A stretch of 64,000 bases of DNA from positions 6,882,001 through 6,946,000 of the forward strand of contig OW818698.1 in the NCBI GenBank assembly GCA_942493375.1, read 5' to 3'. Below the pieces are notes generated by a model, which saw only the letters and a program-made list of their open reading frames with translations, was not told the DNA's origin and ran no database searches. Positions 1-9,379 of the stretch are shown in pieces. Each line of letters begins with the position of its first letter. Position 1 is the stretch's first letter. The position numbers and the translations under genes were made by a program. Source of the DNA: G942493375 sp942493375 (lineage in GTDB: Bacteria > Armatimonadota > UBA5829).

Positions 1-1
1 T

Positions 2-2299
2 TCTTTGGCAACTGACAGAGAGTTCTTTGTTGATACAGGTATGTGGCTGATGAGTGAAGATGCCATAATGACCCTTATGGAATTGTGTGGATGGAATGAT
101 TCCGAACAGAACTTTTCAGGGGCTGTTCCCAGCCGTTATGAACTCTATGCAGGATTTGGTCTGTCACTGGGTGATTCTCCAAAAGTTCAGGATGGTGCGA
201 TAGGAAAGCTCGCTACTTCGGTTGTATCGCTTCCCAAGCCTGAGTTCTATCATCTGGGGACAAGTAGAGATATAATTCAGACATTCACTGTTCTTCAGAA
301 CCGCGATAGCGATCTACCCAGCACTATGTTCCGTCATCCTGACAGATTTATCATCAACTCACGCTGTGAAAACCTACCAATGGATTCTTCAAAACATACC
401 CTCTGGATCGAAAATTCAATCATCAGTTCTGCTTGGAACCTACATAAAGAGCATGTGTTAACTGGTGTTCCGGAGAATAACTGGGATGTTGACCTGGAAA
501 CTGGAGTCTGTCTGGATTTTGTACCATATGGTGAAGACCAGTTCTGTCTTCGTGTTTATGGCATAGACGATTCATTCTCCGGTAAGTTGAGTGATGGTTC
601 GACTAAATGGCTTGGTAGGCCTGTAATAGACTGGTTTGAGAGCAGATCGCTTAATGGTGAGTCACTTGGTTTGGATTTAAGTGTTGACATTCAGAAAGCT
701 GCACTATTTCCTGTGGTTGACCTCTCTACAATTACTGGAGGTTTTATTGAATGGATGACCTCTGAACGGCCTGTCACATCCGGTGAATTGCGCAATCTGT
801 ATATCAAGTCAAACAGAGTATCAGCTGAAGACCTTAGGCATAATGCGAATGTCGGCCGATTGTTGAATAGCCGTGATCTACTTCGATGTTCAGCGCTCAA
901 GAGAGTATATGAAAAAGGCGAATCGGGGATATTCCACCGATTGGACCTGTCGGCTGCCGCTAAAGCGTTGGCTACAGTTGGCTTGACGACAATGAGTGAA
1001 GAAGCAATAAGCGAAATGCACGACCCAGTTGTCCGGGTGCATGAGCGTATGTTCCAGTCTGCATTAACCAGAGAAGAGGGTGATCCGAACTGGCAGTCAC
1101 TTGAGACTCCAGCTTTCGATGAACTTCGTAAGGCTATATTAGCTGAAACAAATATGGCTCCAAGTGATCCTCAGTGTTGTGTGCTGGAAGATCAGATCAT
1201 TTGGGGACGCAGTCCTGCAAGGCTGGATATAGCTGGCGGCTGGAGTGATACGCCTCCTTACTGCATTGAACATGGTGGAAAAGTGGTTAATGTAGCGGTC
1301 AACCTGAATGGACAACCTCCAATTCAAGTTTTTGCACGTCGGTGTTCAAAACCGGAGTTAGTTATACGTTCTATCGATCTTGGAGTTGAAGCCAGGATAC
1401 ATACATATGAGGAACTTGGTGCATATGCTTTACCGGGCAGTGAATTTGCCTTAGCGAGAGCCGCTCTGGCAATTGCCGGATTTATGCCTGAGTTCAGGCA
1501 CGGTGAGGATTTCAACACTCTCGAAAAGCAATTGGAGAGATTTGGGGGAGGAATTGAACTCTCACTTCTCGCTGCTATACCTCAGGGGTCAGGACTTGGC
1601 ACCAGCAGCATACTTGGGGCCACTTTACTAGGTGTTCTAAGTGAATTCTGTGGATTGGGATGGGACAGGCATGAGCTGATCCTGAGAACCCTGGCTGTTG
1701 AACAGATGTTAACTACTGGTGGTGGTTGGCAGGATCAGGCAGGAGCAGTATTTGGAGGATTGAAACTGGTAGAGACACTGCCTGGGTTACGTCAGACACC
1801 AGTTGTCCGTTGGCTACCGGAGCATTTGTTTGAATCAGGATTTGCAGGCAGGCGGATGTTGCTGTATTACACAGGTCTTACTCGTCTGGCAAAGAATATC
1901 CTACAGGAAATCGTTCGCGGTATGTTCCTAAACACTGGGGTACATCTGGAGAATGTTAGAAAGATACACAGGCATGGCCAGGCGACGTTTGAAGCAATTC
2001 AACGTAACGATTATGAGTCACTATGTCGCGCAGTTGCACGTAGTTGGAAATTGAACCAGCAATTAGATTCAGGTACCAATCCTCCTGAAGTTCAGGTGAT
2101 CCTGGATGCCGTAAGTGATGATCTTGCTGCTGCGAAATTACTTGGAGCTGGCGGTGGCGGATATATCCTTATGCTTGCCAAAGATGTTGCCGCTGGTGAG
2201 CGTATTATACAGAAACTTACACAGGATCCACCGAACTCCAGAGCCCGTTTCGTAGATGCTTCAGTGTCCAGGCAGGGATTGGAGATTACGCGTAGTTAA
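2..2299 (+). CDS. fkp: Bifunctional fucokinase / L-fucose-1-P guanylyltransferase (5' truncated by window)
   Basis: Salvage route to GDP-L-fucose: phosphorylates free L-fucose, then transfers GMP. The reading frame is open at the window edge, so the N-terminal part of the guanylyltransferase domain lies upstream. About 765 residues are visible against roughly 950 for Fkp. The C-terminal half is a GHMP kinase: an RLDIAGGWSDTPP block near residue 400, the ATP loop PQGSGLGTSS near 526, and a GAGGGGY block near 712. The preceding half matches the fucose pyrophosphorylase-like region. It is followed 25 bp later by gmd and fcl, so one operon would carry both the salvage and the de novo GDP-fucose route. 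A shorter heptose-kinase-like GHMP protein is less likely because of the long N-terminal extension. Confidence 0.85.
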   Translation, partial: SLATDREFFVDTGMWLMSEDAIMTLMELCGWNDSEQNFSGAVPSRYELYAGFGLSLGDSPKVQDGAIGKLATSVVSLPKPEFYHLGTSRDIIQTFTVLQNRDSDLPSTMFRHPDRFIINSRCENLPMDSSKHTLWIENSIISSAWNLHKEHVLTGVPENNWDVDLETGVCLDFVPYGEDQFCLRVYGIDDSFSGKLSDGSTKWLGRPVIDWFESRSLNGESLGLDLSVDIQKAALFPVVDLSTITGGFIEWMTSERPVTSGELRNLYIKSNRVSAEDLRHNANVGRLLNSRDLLRCSALKRVYEKGESGIFHRLDLSAAAKALATVGLTTMSEEAISEMHDPVVRVHERMFQSALTREEGDPNWQSLETPAFDELRKAILAETNMAPSDPQCCVLEDQIIWGRSPARLDIAGGWSDTPPYCIEHGGKVVNVAVNLNGQPPIQVFARRCSKPELVIRSIDLGVEARIHTYEELGAYALPGSEFALARAALAIAGFMPEFRHGEDFNTLEKQLERFGGGIELSLLAAIPQGSGLGTSSILGATLLGVLSEFCGLGWDRHELILRTLAVEQMLTTGGGWQDQAGAVFGGLKLVETLPGLRQTPVVRWLPEHLFESGFAGRRMLLYYTGLTRLAKNILQEIVRGMFLNTGVHLENVRKIHRHGQATFEAIQRNDYESLCRAVARSWKLNQQLDSGTNPPEVQVILDAVSDDLAAAKLLGAGGGGYILMLAKDVAAGERIIQKLTQDPPNSRARFVDASVSRQGLEITRS

Positions 2300-2324
2300 A
2301 TAAAACATACGGAGAATATACGTA

Positions 2325-3368
2325 ATGAAGAAAGCTTTGTTAACTGGAATCACTGGTCAGGATGGTTCTTATCTGGCTGAGCTGCTCTTGCGTAAAGGTT
2401 ATCAAGTACACGGTATAATCCGCAGAGCCAGTACGTTTAACACTGACAGGATAGACAGGCTATATAAAGACCCGCACGAAGAGGCTGCGTCCATATTCCT
2501 GCATTATGGTGATCTGTCGGATGGGACAGGACTCAGGAGAATCCTTGAGCAGGTCCAACCAGACGAAATTTACAATCTTGGTGCTCAGTCCCACGTGCGT
2601 GTTTCGTATGACCAGCCTGAATATACTGCTGATGTCGTTGCTACGGGCACTCTGAGGATGCTGGAGGCACTTAGAGACTATGTGCAGCGTTCCGGGTCAG
2701 GTGTGCGGTTCTACCAGGCAGGTTCTTCAGAGATGTTCGGGAGCACTCCACCGCCGCAACATGAAGATACTCCATTCCACCCGAGAAGTCCTTACGCCGT
2801 GAGTAAAGTTGCTGCTCACTTCTTTGTAATGAACTACCGGGAATCGTATGGGATGTTTTTATGTAATGGTATACTCTTTAACCATGAATCCCCTCAGAGA
2901 GGTGAGACCTTTGTTACGCGTAAAGTTACCCGGGCAGCCGGCAGAATCAAGCTGGGGCTTCAAGAGAAGCTTTATATGGGTAACCTGGATGCTAAACGTG
3001 ACTGGGGTTTCGCTGGTGATTATGTAGATGCAATGTGGCGGATGTTGCAGCAGGATGAGCCTGGGGATTATGTTGTCTCAACAGGTGAATCACATTCTGT
3101 CCGTGAACTATTGGATGAAGCGTTTGGATTGCTTGAACTCGATTGGAAAGATTATGTAGAGATAGATCCCAGATACTACCGTCCAGCCGAAGTCAACCAT
3201 TTGCACGGTGATTGCAGTAAAGCCAGAGACATATTGGGATGGAAACCGGAAGTTGATTTCAAAAAATTGGTTCATATGATGGTAGACCATGACCTCGAAC
3301 TCGCGAATCGTGAAAAGACGCTCAGAGATGCCGGACATGAAGTTCCCGGATATGGGAGGATAGGGTGA
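2325..3368 (+). CDS. gmd: GDP-mannose 4,6-dehydratase
   Basis: Converts GDP-D-mannose to GDP-4-keto-6-deoxy-D-mannose, the first de novo step to GDP-L-fucose. It is an extended SDR protein of 347 residues, the usual family length. The N-terminal Rossmann motif TGITGQDGSYLAE is followed by the HGIIRRAS segment, a conserved GAQSHV block and the active-site YAVSK motif, and then NHESPQRGETFVTRK, which is diagnostic for Gmd. The ATG is preceded by ACGGAGAATATACGTA, a good ribosome binding site. The stop overlaps the GTG start of the next gene (GTGA), indicating translational coupling with GDP-fucose synthase. Confidence 0.97.
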   Translation: MKKALLTGITGQDGSYLAELLLRKGYQVHGIIRRASTFNTDRIDRLYKDPHEEAASIFLHYGDLSDGTGLRRILEQVQPDEIYNLGAQSHVRVSYDQPEYTADVVATGTLRMLEALRDYVQRSGSGVRFYQAGSSEMFGSTPPPQHEDTPFHPRSPYAVSKVAAHFFVMNYRESYGMFLCNGILFNHESPQRGETFVTRKVTRAAGRIKLGLQEKLYMGNLDAKRDWGFAGDYVDAMWRMLQQDEPGDYVVSTGESHSVRELLDEAFGLLELDWKDYVEIDPRYYRPAEVNHLHGDCSKARDILGWKPEVDFKKLVHMMVDHDLELANREKTLRDAGHEVPGYGRIG

Positions 3369-4318
3369 AACGTGAGAGTTCCATATTTGTAGCTGGTCAC
3401 AATGGTCTGGCTGGATCAGCAATAGTCAGAAAACTCGTCTCTGATGGCTTTTCGAACATGTTAAACAGGGACCGTGCTCAGGTTGATCTGCGTGTGCAAA
3501 GTCAGGTGGATAGTTTCTTTGAGAAATCCAGGCCTGAATATGTCTTCCTGGCAGCTGCTAAAGTTGGCGGTATACACGCAAACAGCACCTATCCTGCAGA
3601 TTTCATTAGAGAAAACCTGCAGATCCAGACTAACATTATTGATGCTGCATACAGGTCTGGTGCAAAGAAACTGCTTTTCCTTGGTTCATCCTGCATATAC
3701 CCTAAGCTGTGTCCCCAGCCAATAAAAGAAGAGTATCTACTGACTGGTGCCTTAGAACCAACCAACGATGCCTATGCCATTGCTAAGATCGCTGGAATAC
3801 GTATGTGCAGCGCTTACAGGCAGCAGTTTGGGTTCAATGCTATCTCCCTGATGCCGACCAATCTATATGGGCAGGGAGATAACTTCGACAGAGTCAATTC
3901 TCACGTCCTACCGGCACTGATCCGTCGCTTCCATGAAGCTAAACTGGAATTTACGGAAGTTGTAACAGTTTGGGGTAGTGGAAATCCAAAAAGAGAGTTT
4001 CTACACGTTGATGACCTTGCAGATGCAGCAGTTTATCTGATGCAGAACTATGACGAAGATGGAATTGTAAATGTTGGGGTAGGGGATGATATCTCCATCA
4101 AAGAATTAGCCCAGTTAATAGCCGAAATCGTAGGGTATAAAGGTCGTCTGGAGTTTGATCCATCAAAACCGGATGGCACCCCACAGAAACTGTTGGATGT
4201 GAGCAAACTAAACAAACTCGGATGGTCCTCAAGCATATCCCTGAGAGAGGGCCTGACAAGCACATATAAGTGGTTCTGCAGCCACTACAAAGAAATCAAC
4301 CAAACCGGCAGAGCATAA
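3365..4318 (+). CDS. fcl: GDP-L-fucose synthase
   Basis: NADPH-dependent epimerase/reductase (WcaG family) that turns GDP-4-keto-6-deoxymannose into GDP-L-fucose. It has 317 residues and starts with GTG overlapping the gmd stop. The glycine-rich NAD(P) motif is FVAGHNGLAGSAI at the N-terminus. The family signatures AAKVGGI, LFLGSSCIYPK and the catalytic YAIAK motif are all present, as is the later GQGDNFD block. Together with gmd and the upstream fucokinase it completes GDP-fucose supply, presumably for fucosylated surface glycans. No fucosyltransferase is visible downstream; the operon appears to end in the repeat-rich spacer that follows. Confidence 0.96.
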   Translation: MKRESSIFVAGHNGLAGSAIVRKLVSDGFSNMLNRDRAQVDLRVQSQVDSFFEKSRPEYVFLAAAKVGGIHANSTYPADFIRENLQIQTNIIDAAYRSGAKKLLFLGSSCIYPKLCPQPIKEEYLLTGALEPTNDAYAIAKIAGIRMCSAYRQQFGFNAISLMPTNLYGQGDNFDRVNSHVLPALIRRFHEAKLEFTEVVTVWGSGNPKREFLHVDDLADAAVYLMQNYDEDGIVNVGVGDDISIKELAQLIAEIVGYKGRLEFDPSKPDGTPQKLLDVSKLNKLGWSSSISLREGLTSTYKWFCSHYKEINQTGRA

Positions 4319-4336
4319 AATATGTCATCCTACAAA

Positions 4337-4423
4337 TTGTCATTCTGAGGAACGAAGAATCTGCTTTTTCTTTACAAACCTGGTGATTATTAAAAGCAGA
4401 TCCTTCATACTTCAGGATGACAA
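4337..4423. repeat. Family A palindromic repeat (TTGTCATTCTGA ... TCAGGATGACAA)
   Basis: Imperfect inverted repeat with 32-nt arms at 4337-4368 and 4392-4423. The left arm begins TTGTCATTCTGAGGAACG and the right arm ends TTCAGGATGACAA. The same arms recur near 20431-20494 and flank the IS110-family element (23613-23642 and 25154-25213). A further fragment, ATGTCATCCTAC, lies just upstream at 4322-4332. It could fold as a long hairpin in RNA and may insulate the fucose operon from the SOS cassette. Confidence 0.8.
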
Positions 4424-4454
4424 CCCCTCCTGCGGTGTGACTTGCCTCCCATGC

Positions 4455-4481
4455 TGTGGTGCGATTTGTAATCGCACCACA
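4455..4481. repeat. Perfect 12-bp hairpin
   Basis: TGTGGTGCGATT at 4455-4466 pairs perfectly with 4470-4481 around a 3-nt loop. No T-run follows, so it is not a canonical terminator. It sits directly downstream of the family A repeat and looks like another short mobile palindrome. Confidence 0.7.
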
Positions 4482-4528
4482 CAAAGAATCCTGCTGTATT
4501 ATTGTAAATAGAATTCTTTTGCCTACTA

Positions 4529-4557
4529 TTGCAAACATATGTTCTATCGGGTATACT
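4529..4557 (+). promoter_or_regulatory. Promoter overlapped by LexA-type SOS box
   Basis: A -35 TTGCAA (4529-4534) and a -10 TATACT (4552-4557) are separated by 17 bp. The sequence AAACATATGTTC at 4533-4544 differs at one base from the Gram-positive LexA box form GAAC-N4-GTTC and overlaps the -35. The position, directly in front of a Y-family polymerase and DnaE2 cassette, makes damage-inducible repression by LexA likely. The site is seen in the sequence; the regulation is inferred. Confidence 0.7.
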
Positions 4558-4589
4558 GAAAACATGGATGGATATCTCGGAGCAGTATT

Positions 4590-5768
4590 ATGAAATATCC
4601 CAGGTCAGTATTGTATGTTGGAACAGATTCGTTTTTTTCTCAGATTGAAAGCCTGCGCAAACCTGAATTAGCAGGTAAACCAGTGATTGTAATCCGGGAA
4701 AGAGGAAGAGCAGCAGGAATAGTTATATGTGCTTCACAGGAAGCTCGTGAGTGTGGCATTGAAGATGGTATGGGGAGCCGTAGAGCACAGCGAAAGTGTC
4801 CGGATGCAGTTATAATCAAGGCAGACTATGCCATTTATAGAGATATGTTTGAAAGTATGCTGGATATCCTTGCACAGTATACACCTTTACTGGAACCAAA
4901 TAATCAAGGTTCAGCATATATGGATGTTACCGGCAGCCGCAATCTGTTCGGGGAATCCAGGACAATCGCCTCACATATTATCAATGAGATCAAAAGAAGA
5001 TCGAGCTTGGATGTTCGCGTAGGATGTGGATCCAACAAACTGATAGCTCAAGTAGCTTACAACACTGGAGAGAAATTGCTTCTGGTTCAACCTGGTGATG
5101 AGCGGGAATTTTTGAGAGATCTTCCTATTGAAACTTTCCTGACCGTATATTCTCAAATGGTCAAAGTGAAAGACCTTGAAAAACGATTGTTGGGACTTGG
5201 TGTCAGGAGAATTGGACAGCTTGTTGGTATTCCTCAGAATCTGCTTATCCGGCAATTTGGTAAGGATGGAACCATACTATCCAGGTTAGCTGCAGGTGTA
5301 GATGAATCTGCGGTGGAAGTTAAATATCCTTTTGAGACTATTAATATAGAACATACGTGTGAATATGAGCTGGGTGAACCAGCTGAAGTTGAGACTGTAT
5401 TGGATAATATGGCTTCTGAGGCTTATACATCGCTTAAAACAGGCAATATGCTGACTGGAGAGATCTTCCTGAGGTTCTATTGGGATGCAGAATCAATTCC
5501 TGGATATTTCAGGTTCAAAACTGCAACAGACTCTAGAGAATCCATATTATACGCGCTGGTGAAGCTTCTCAGAGATAGAATGAAACCTGGAATGCTTGTT
5601 TACAAGATTGAAGTAAGACTCCTTGATTTAGACAAGGGAAGACCTGCACAGCTTTGTCTGTTTGGCACTGGTGAACAGAACTATAGAGTTGATAGAACAG
5701 TTGAAATGATCAGAGGAAGGTTTGGGGAGAAGTCGATATCTACGGCTGCCTCTGTTAATCAAGCATAA
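4590..5768 (+). CDS. imuB: ImuB-like Y-family DNA polymerase homologue, catalytic residues lost
   Basis: Y-family (DinB/UmuC) fold of 392 residues. The first catalytic motif, normally xDxDxFF, reads YVGTDSFF (residues 9-16), with Gly in place of the first metal-binding Asp. The motif normally SxDEAYLD reads NQGSAYMD (105-112), with Gly-Ser in place of the Asp-Glu pair. Loss of these residues is typical of ImuB, a non-catalytic adaptor that brings DnaE2 to the sliding clamp. A clamp-binding motif QLCLF is present at 354-358. The gene is the first of a cassette with a DUF6504-like protein (1-bp overlap) and DnaE2, under a LexA-like box. No imuA precedes it. A divergent active Pol IV is unlikely given three missing ligands. 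Confidence 0.85.
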   Translation: MKYPRSVLYVGTDSFFSQIESLRKPELAGKPVIVIRERGRAAGIVICASQEARECGIEDGMGSRRAQRKCPDAVIIKADYAIYRDMFESMLDILAQYTPLLEPNNQGSAYMDVTGSRNLFGESRTIASHIINEIKRRSSLDVRVGCGSNKLIAQVAYNTGEKLLLVQPGDEREFLRDLPIETFLTVYSQMVKVKDLEKRLLGLGVRRIGQLVGIPQNLLIRQFGKDGTILSRLAAGVDESAVEVKYPFETINIEHTCEYELGEPAEVETVLDNMASEAYTSLKTGNMLTGEIFLRFYWDAESIPGYFRFKTATDSRESILYALVKLLRDRMKPGMLVYKIEVRLLDLDKGRPAQLCLFGTGEQNYRVDRTVEMIRGRFGEKSISTAASVNQA

Positions 5769-6007
5769 TGAAAGATTCAAGCATACAAGTAAAACTGGGC
5801 AGCAGACATATCCCTCAGAACTTCACCAGAGCTGGAAGAGTCTACCGTGTCAAAGAGGTCCAGGAGTCCTGGAGATTGACCGGTGCTTGGTGGGATGGTG
5901 AGGGTGAGAAGACATATTTCAGAGTGCAGACAGATAAGGGAGGAGTTTTCGAACTATGTTTCGATCACTCCCTCGATAAATGGCAACTGGCATGGGTGGA
6001 AGATTGA
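5768..6007 (+). CDS. DUF6504-like small protein of the mutagenesis cassette
   Basis: A 79-residue soluble protein whose ATG overlaps the last base of the imuB-like stop (TAATG). The sequence is rich in aromatic and charged residues (RAGRVYRVKEVQESWRLTG and a WWDGEGEKTYFRV segment). It resembles the small DUF6504 proteins found between or beside Y-family polymerases and DnaE2. Its function is not known. Tight coupling to both neighbours suggests it is a structural or regulatory part of the mutasome. Confidence 0.75.
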   Translation: MKDSSIQVKLGSRHIPQNFTRAGRVYRVKEVQESWRLTGAWWDGEGEKTYFRVQTDKGGVFELCFDHSLDKWQLAWVED

Positions 6008-6015
6008 TAGACTAA

Positions 6016-9000
6016 ATGGGATTTACTCATCTACATACACATTCTAATTTTAGTTTTCTGGATTCCGGGAGCAGTATTAAAGCATTGCTGGACCAGGCAA
6101 AAGCAGTCGGTTGCGAATCTCTTGCGCTGACTGATCATGACGGCTTGTACGGTGCCGTCAGGTTTTATGAATATGCGCACAAGATAGGCATAAAACCGAT
6201 AATCGGAACTGAGATCAAACTTGAAGATGACAGCCACCTGGTTTTATTGGCCCGTAATATGCAGGGATACTCCAATCTATGTAAAATAATCACCCGCGCA
6301 CACCTCTCCCACGAAAAAGGAAAAGCAGCAGCAAGCCTGGATGTTATTGCAGAGTTTTCAGGAAATCTGTTTTGCTTGTCCGGATGTGAAAAGGGTGAAG
6401 TGACATCCCTTGTCCGTGCAGGCAATCTGGTGGACGCAGAGAATGCTGCTGCTAAGTATATGGAGATATTCGGTAAGGATTCATTCCTGATCGAGTTGCA
6501 AAACCATATGCTGCCGAGTACCGGATTGATAAACTCTCAACTCAATGATATTGCTTCACGGCTTGGTCTTCGGACCGTTGCTACAAACAATGTCCATTAT
6601 GCAACCAAAGATGATTTCAAGATCCAGGATGTATTGGTTTGTGTGAGAACACTGACTACTCTTGACCAGCATAACCCGGAACGCAAACGTAACGCTGAAT
6701 ACTACCTCAAATCCCCACAGGCAATGGCCAATTTATTTGCAAAATACCCCAAGGCTGTCGCTGCAACAGACTGGATTGCTGCTCAGTGTAATCTGGATCT
6801 TGGATTAGGTAAGTTCAGGTTTCCAGGATTTCCAGTTCCGGATGGAGAGACTGCTTACAGTCACCTGTGCAAAATATGCTACGAAGCCCTTGATAGACTC
6901 TATCATCCAATTACTCCTAAAGTTACTGAGAGACTGCAGCACGAACTGAAGATAATCAATGACCTTGGATTCCCAGAATATTTCCTGGCTGTCTGGGATA
7001 TAGTCAATTACGCCCGTTTAAATGGAATCCGCTGTTCAGGGAGAGGATCAGCAGCGGATTCCATTGTTGCATATTGCCTTGGAGTTACTATTGCAGACCC
7101 AATTGCACACAACCTGCTCTTTGAACGTTTTCTCAACCCAGAACGCAAAGGCATGCCGGATATTGATATAGATTTCGATGCCGCCCGCAGAGATGAGGTC
7201 ATCAACTATATATACCAGCATTATGGAGAAGACAAAGTCGCGATGGTATGCACCGTAAGCACACTCAGAGCACGGTCTTCAATCAGGGATATTGGTAAGG
7301 CAATGGATTTTGCCCCGGATGACATAGGAGCACTGGCTTCAGTGTTACCGCATGTTGGAGCTAAAAGAATACGTGAAGCTGTTGAAACTCTCCCTGAACT
7401 CCGAAAGAGCAATCTTCCGATACAGAAACTTGAAGCTTTGATAGATATCTGCGAAAAGGTGGACGATTTCCCGAGACATCTCAGTGTTCACCTCTGCGGG
7501 GTTGTTGTCAGCCGTGAATTGCTGACTGAAATGGTCCCGCTGGAATGGGCAACCAAGGGGATGATAGTCAGTCAGTATGACAAGGACGATATAGAGACTC
7601 TTGGACTGGTTAAGATGGATATCCTGGGTTTGCGGAACCTCTCTGCAATTGAGGACTGTCTGGCTACCCTGAGGGGTAGGGGAATAGAGCTTGATGTAGA
7701 TAATCTTCCGTTGGATGATGAACCAACCTTTGAAATGCTTAGAACTACTAAGACACTGGGGTGTTTCCAGGTTGAATCTCCTGGAATGCGGGGACTGCTG
7801 GCAAAACTTCAGCCCAGAATATTTGAAGATATAATCGCCCAGATATCGTTGTTCAGACCGGGACCGATGCAGGCTGATATGATTAACCCATTTATTGCCC
7901 GCAGGCACGGGCTTGAAGAGGTCAGCTATTCCCACCCGAGTTTGGAGCCTGCTTTGGGGGAGACTTATGGAGTCATACTCTATCAGGAACAAGTTCTGTC
8001 TGTCTCTCATGCATTAGCTGGTTTCACTTATGGGCAGGCTGATTCTCTGCGCAGAGCGATGACTAACGGACGAGGACAGGATGAGATGGAAAAGATAAAA
8101 GAAGGCTTCCTTGATGGTGCCAGGCGCAATGGTGTAGCCTCTAAAGTTGCCGATGAAGTCTTCTCCAAGCTTAGGGCATTTGCTGCCTATGGTTTCTGCA
8201 AAGCACATGCAGCTTCATTCGCTGTAATTACTTACCAGACAGCATATCTAAAAGCCCATTATCCGGCGGAATTTATGGCTGGGATACTCTGCAATGAACC
8301 GATGGGTTTCTATCCTGCCAATGTAATCATTGAGGAAGCCCGTAGACTGGGCATACGGATACTAAATGTTGATGTAAATGCATCAGAGAAGAAATATACA
8401 GTCGAGTATGATGAGCACGGAAAGCCTGGGATTCGAATTGCTCTCTCACAGGTAAAAGGTATAAGTGGAGCTGAAGTTGATTCCATTGTCAGTTCTCGCC
8501 AGAAGTTGCAATCAAAAGCATTCTCTTCATTTGGTGACTTCAAGCGTAGAACAAGCTGCGACAAAGCAACCATAGAAAACCTGATAAACTGCGGAGCATT
8601 CGACTCACTTGGTATATCCAGGGAGAAGCTGCTTTGGATATCGGGTGAACCCCAGAGCAAGGCAGATAACAATAATGGAAATACCGGTTTCGAAGACCTA
8701 ATCCCAGAGTTTTCTGAACCGGATATGGACTTTAAAACTTGTGAACTGGAACCGATGTCTATCCGGGACAGAGTGCGCGTAGATTATGACATACTAGGGC
8801 TTTCTTCAATCTGTCACTCAATGGTTTTCTACAGGGAAAAACTGACCAAAGCCAGAATATTTGCAGCCAATGATCTTCTAAACCTTCCGAACAATACAAT
8901 AGTGAGAGTGGCAGGAGTTGCAGTAGTATGTATGCGTCCTCCGACAAGGTCCGGGACAGTAGTTGTCTTCATTACCCTGGAAGATGAGACTGGTGTTGCT

Positions 9001-9324
9001 GATTTTGTAGTCTTTCCAACTGTCTATGAACAGTATGGCAAGGTTATTTACAGCAATACTGCACTGATCCTGGAAGGCAAACTCCAGAGGATCGGAGAAT
9101 ACGGTGTCTCAATAGTAGTCCGTAAAGTCTATCCCCTTACAAAAAACTACCTGGATGATGATATAGATGACCTCAAACCCTTCAAAGAAAAAAATCCGCT
9201 CCGCCGGCACAAGAAGCTTCGTCAGGGCAACCGGTGTATAGACAATTATCAGTTGACGAAAAATCACACCCGAGCGGGGACCTTATGGATTGCGCGGCAG
9301 TCAACTCTAGTCCTAAACTGTTAG
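6016..9324 (+). CDS. dnaE2: Error-prone DNA polymerase III alpha subunit (DnaE2 type)
   Basis: C-family replicative-type polymerase, 1102 residues, probably doing translesion synthesis with the upstream ImuB-like protein. It opens with a PHP domain (HLHTHSNFSFLD, then LALTDHDGLYG). The palm carries the catalytic PDIDIDFD motif near residue 381, preceded by SGRGSAADSIV. Finger motifs include LFRPGPMQADMI and a YGFCKAHAASFA block. A helix-hairpin-helix and an OB-fold (VRVAGVAVVCMRPP, residues about 975-1060) follow. Length and the PHP start match DnaE2/DnaE3 rather than PolC. It lies 8 bp after the DUF6504-like gene, so it shares the LexA-box promoter. Confidence 0.92.
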   Translation: MGFTHLHTHSNFSFLDSGSSIKALLDQAKAVGCESLALTDHDGLYGAVRFYEYAHKIGIKPIIGTEIKLEDDSHLVLLARNMQGYSNLCKIITRAHLSHEKGKAAASLDVIAEFSGNLFCLSGCEKGEVTSLVRAGNLVDAENAAAKYMEIFGKDSFLIELQNHMLPSTGLINSQLNDIASRLGLRTVATNNVHYATKDDFKIQDVLVCVRTLTTLDQHNPERKRNAEYYLKSPQAMANLFAKYPKAVAATDWIAAQCNLDLGLGKFRFPGFPVPDGETAYSHLCKICYEALDRLYHPITPKVTERLQHELKIINDLGFPEYFLAVWDIVNYARLNGIRCSGRGSAADSIVAYCLGVTIADPIAHNLLFERFLNPERKGMPDIDIDFDAARRDEVINYIYQHYGEDKVAMVCTVSTLRARSSIRDIGKAMDFAPDDIGALASVLPHVGAKRIREAVETLPELRKSNLPIQKLEALIDICEKVDDFPRHLSVHLCGVVVSRELLTEMVPLEWATKGMIVSQYDKDDIETLGLVKMDILGLRNLSAIEDCLATLRGRGIELDVDNLPLDDEPTFEMLRTTKTLGCFQVESPGMRGLLAKLQPRIFEDIIAQISLFRPGPMQADMINPFIARRHGLEEVSYSHPSLEPALGETYGVILYQEQVLSVSHALAGFTYGQADSLRRAMTNGRGQDEMEKIKEGFLDGARRNGVASKVADEVFSKLRAFAAYGFCKAHAASFAVITYQTAYLKAHYPAEFMAGILCNEPMGFYPANVIIEEARRLGIRILNVDVNASEKKYTVEYDEHGKPGIRIALSQVKGISGAEVDSIVSSRQKLQSKAFSSFGDFKRRTSCDKATIENLINCGAFDSLGISREKLLWISGEPQSKADNNNGNTGFEDLIPEFSEPDMDFKTCELEPMSIRDRVRVDYDILGLSSICHSMVFYREKLTKARIFAANDLLNLPNNTIVRVAGVAVVCMRPPTRSGTVVVFITLEDETGVADFVVFPTVYEQYGKVIYSNTALILEGKLQRIGEYGVSIVVRKVYPLTKNYLDDDIDDLKPFKEKNPLRRHKKLRQGNRCIDNYQLTKNHTRAGTLWIARQSTLVLNC

Positions 9325-9332
9325 ATAATCAG

Positions 9333-9361
9333 TTGACACAAAAGCCTTCCCGGAGTACCAT
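9333..9361 (+). promoter_or_regulatory. Candidate promoter for the Nudix gene
   Basis: A consensus -35 TTGACA (9333-9338) is followed after 17 bp by TACCAT (9356-9361), a weak -10. It lies between the dnaE2 stop and the Nudix start. Confidence 0.45.
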
Positions 9362-9379
9362 ACGTTTGGAGATAGTTAA

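Noticed and set aside
7345..8010. Long minus-strand open frame (221 codons)
   Set aside because: It lies entirely inside dnaE2, whose domain motifs continue through it.
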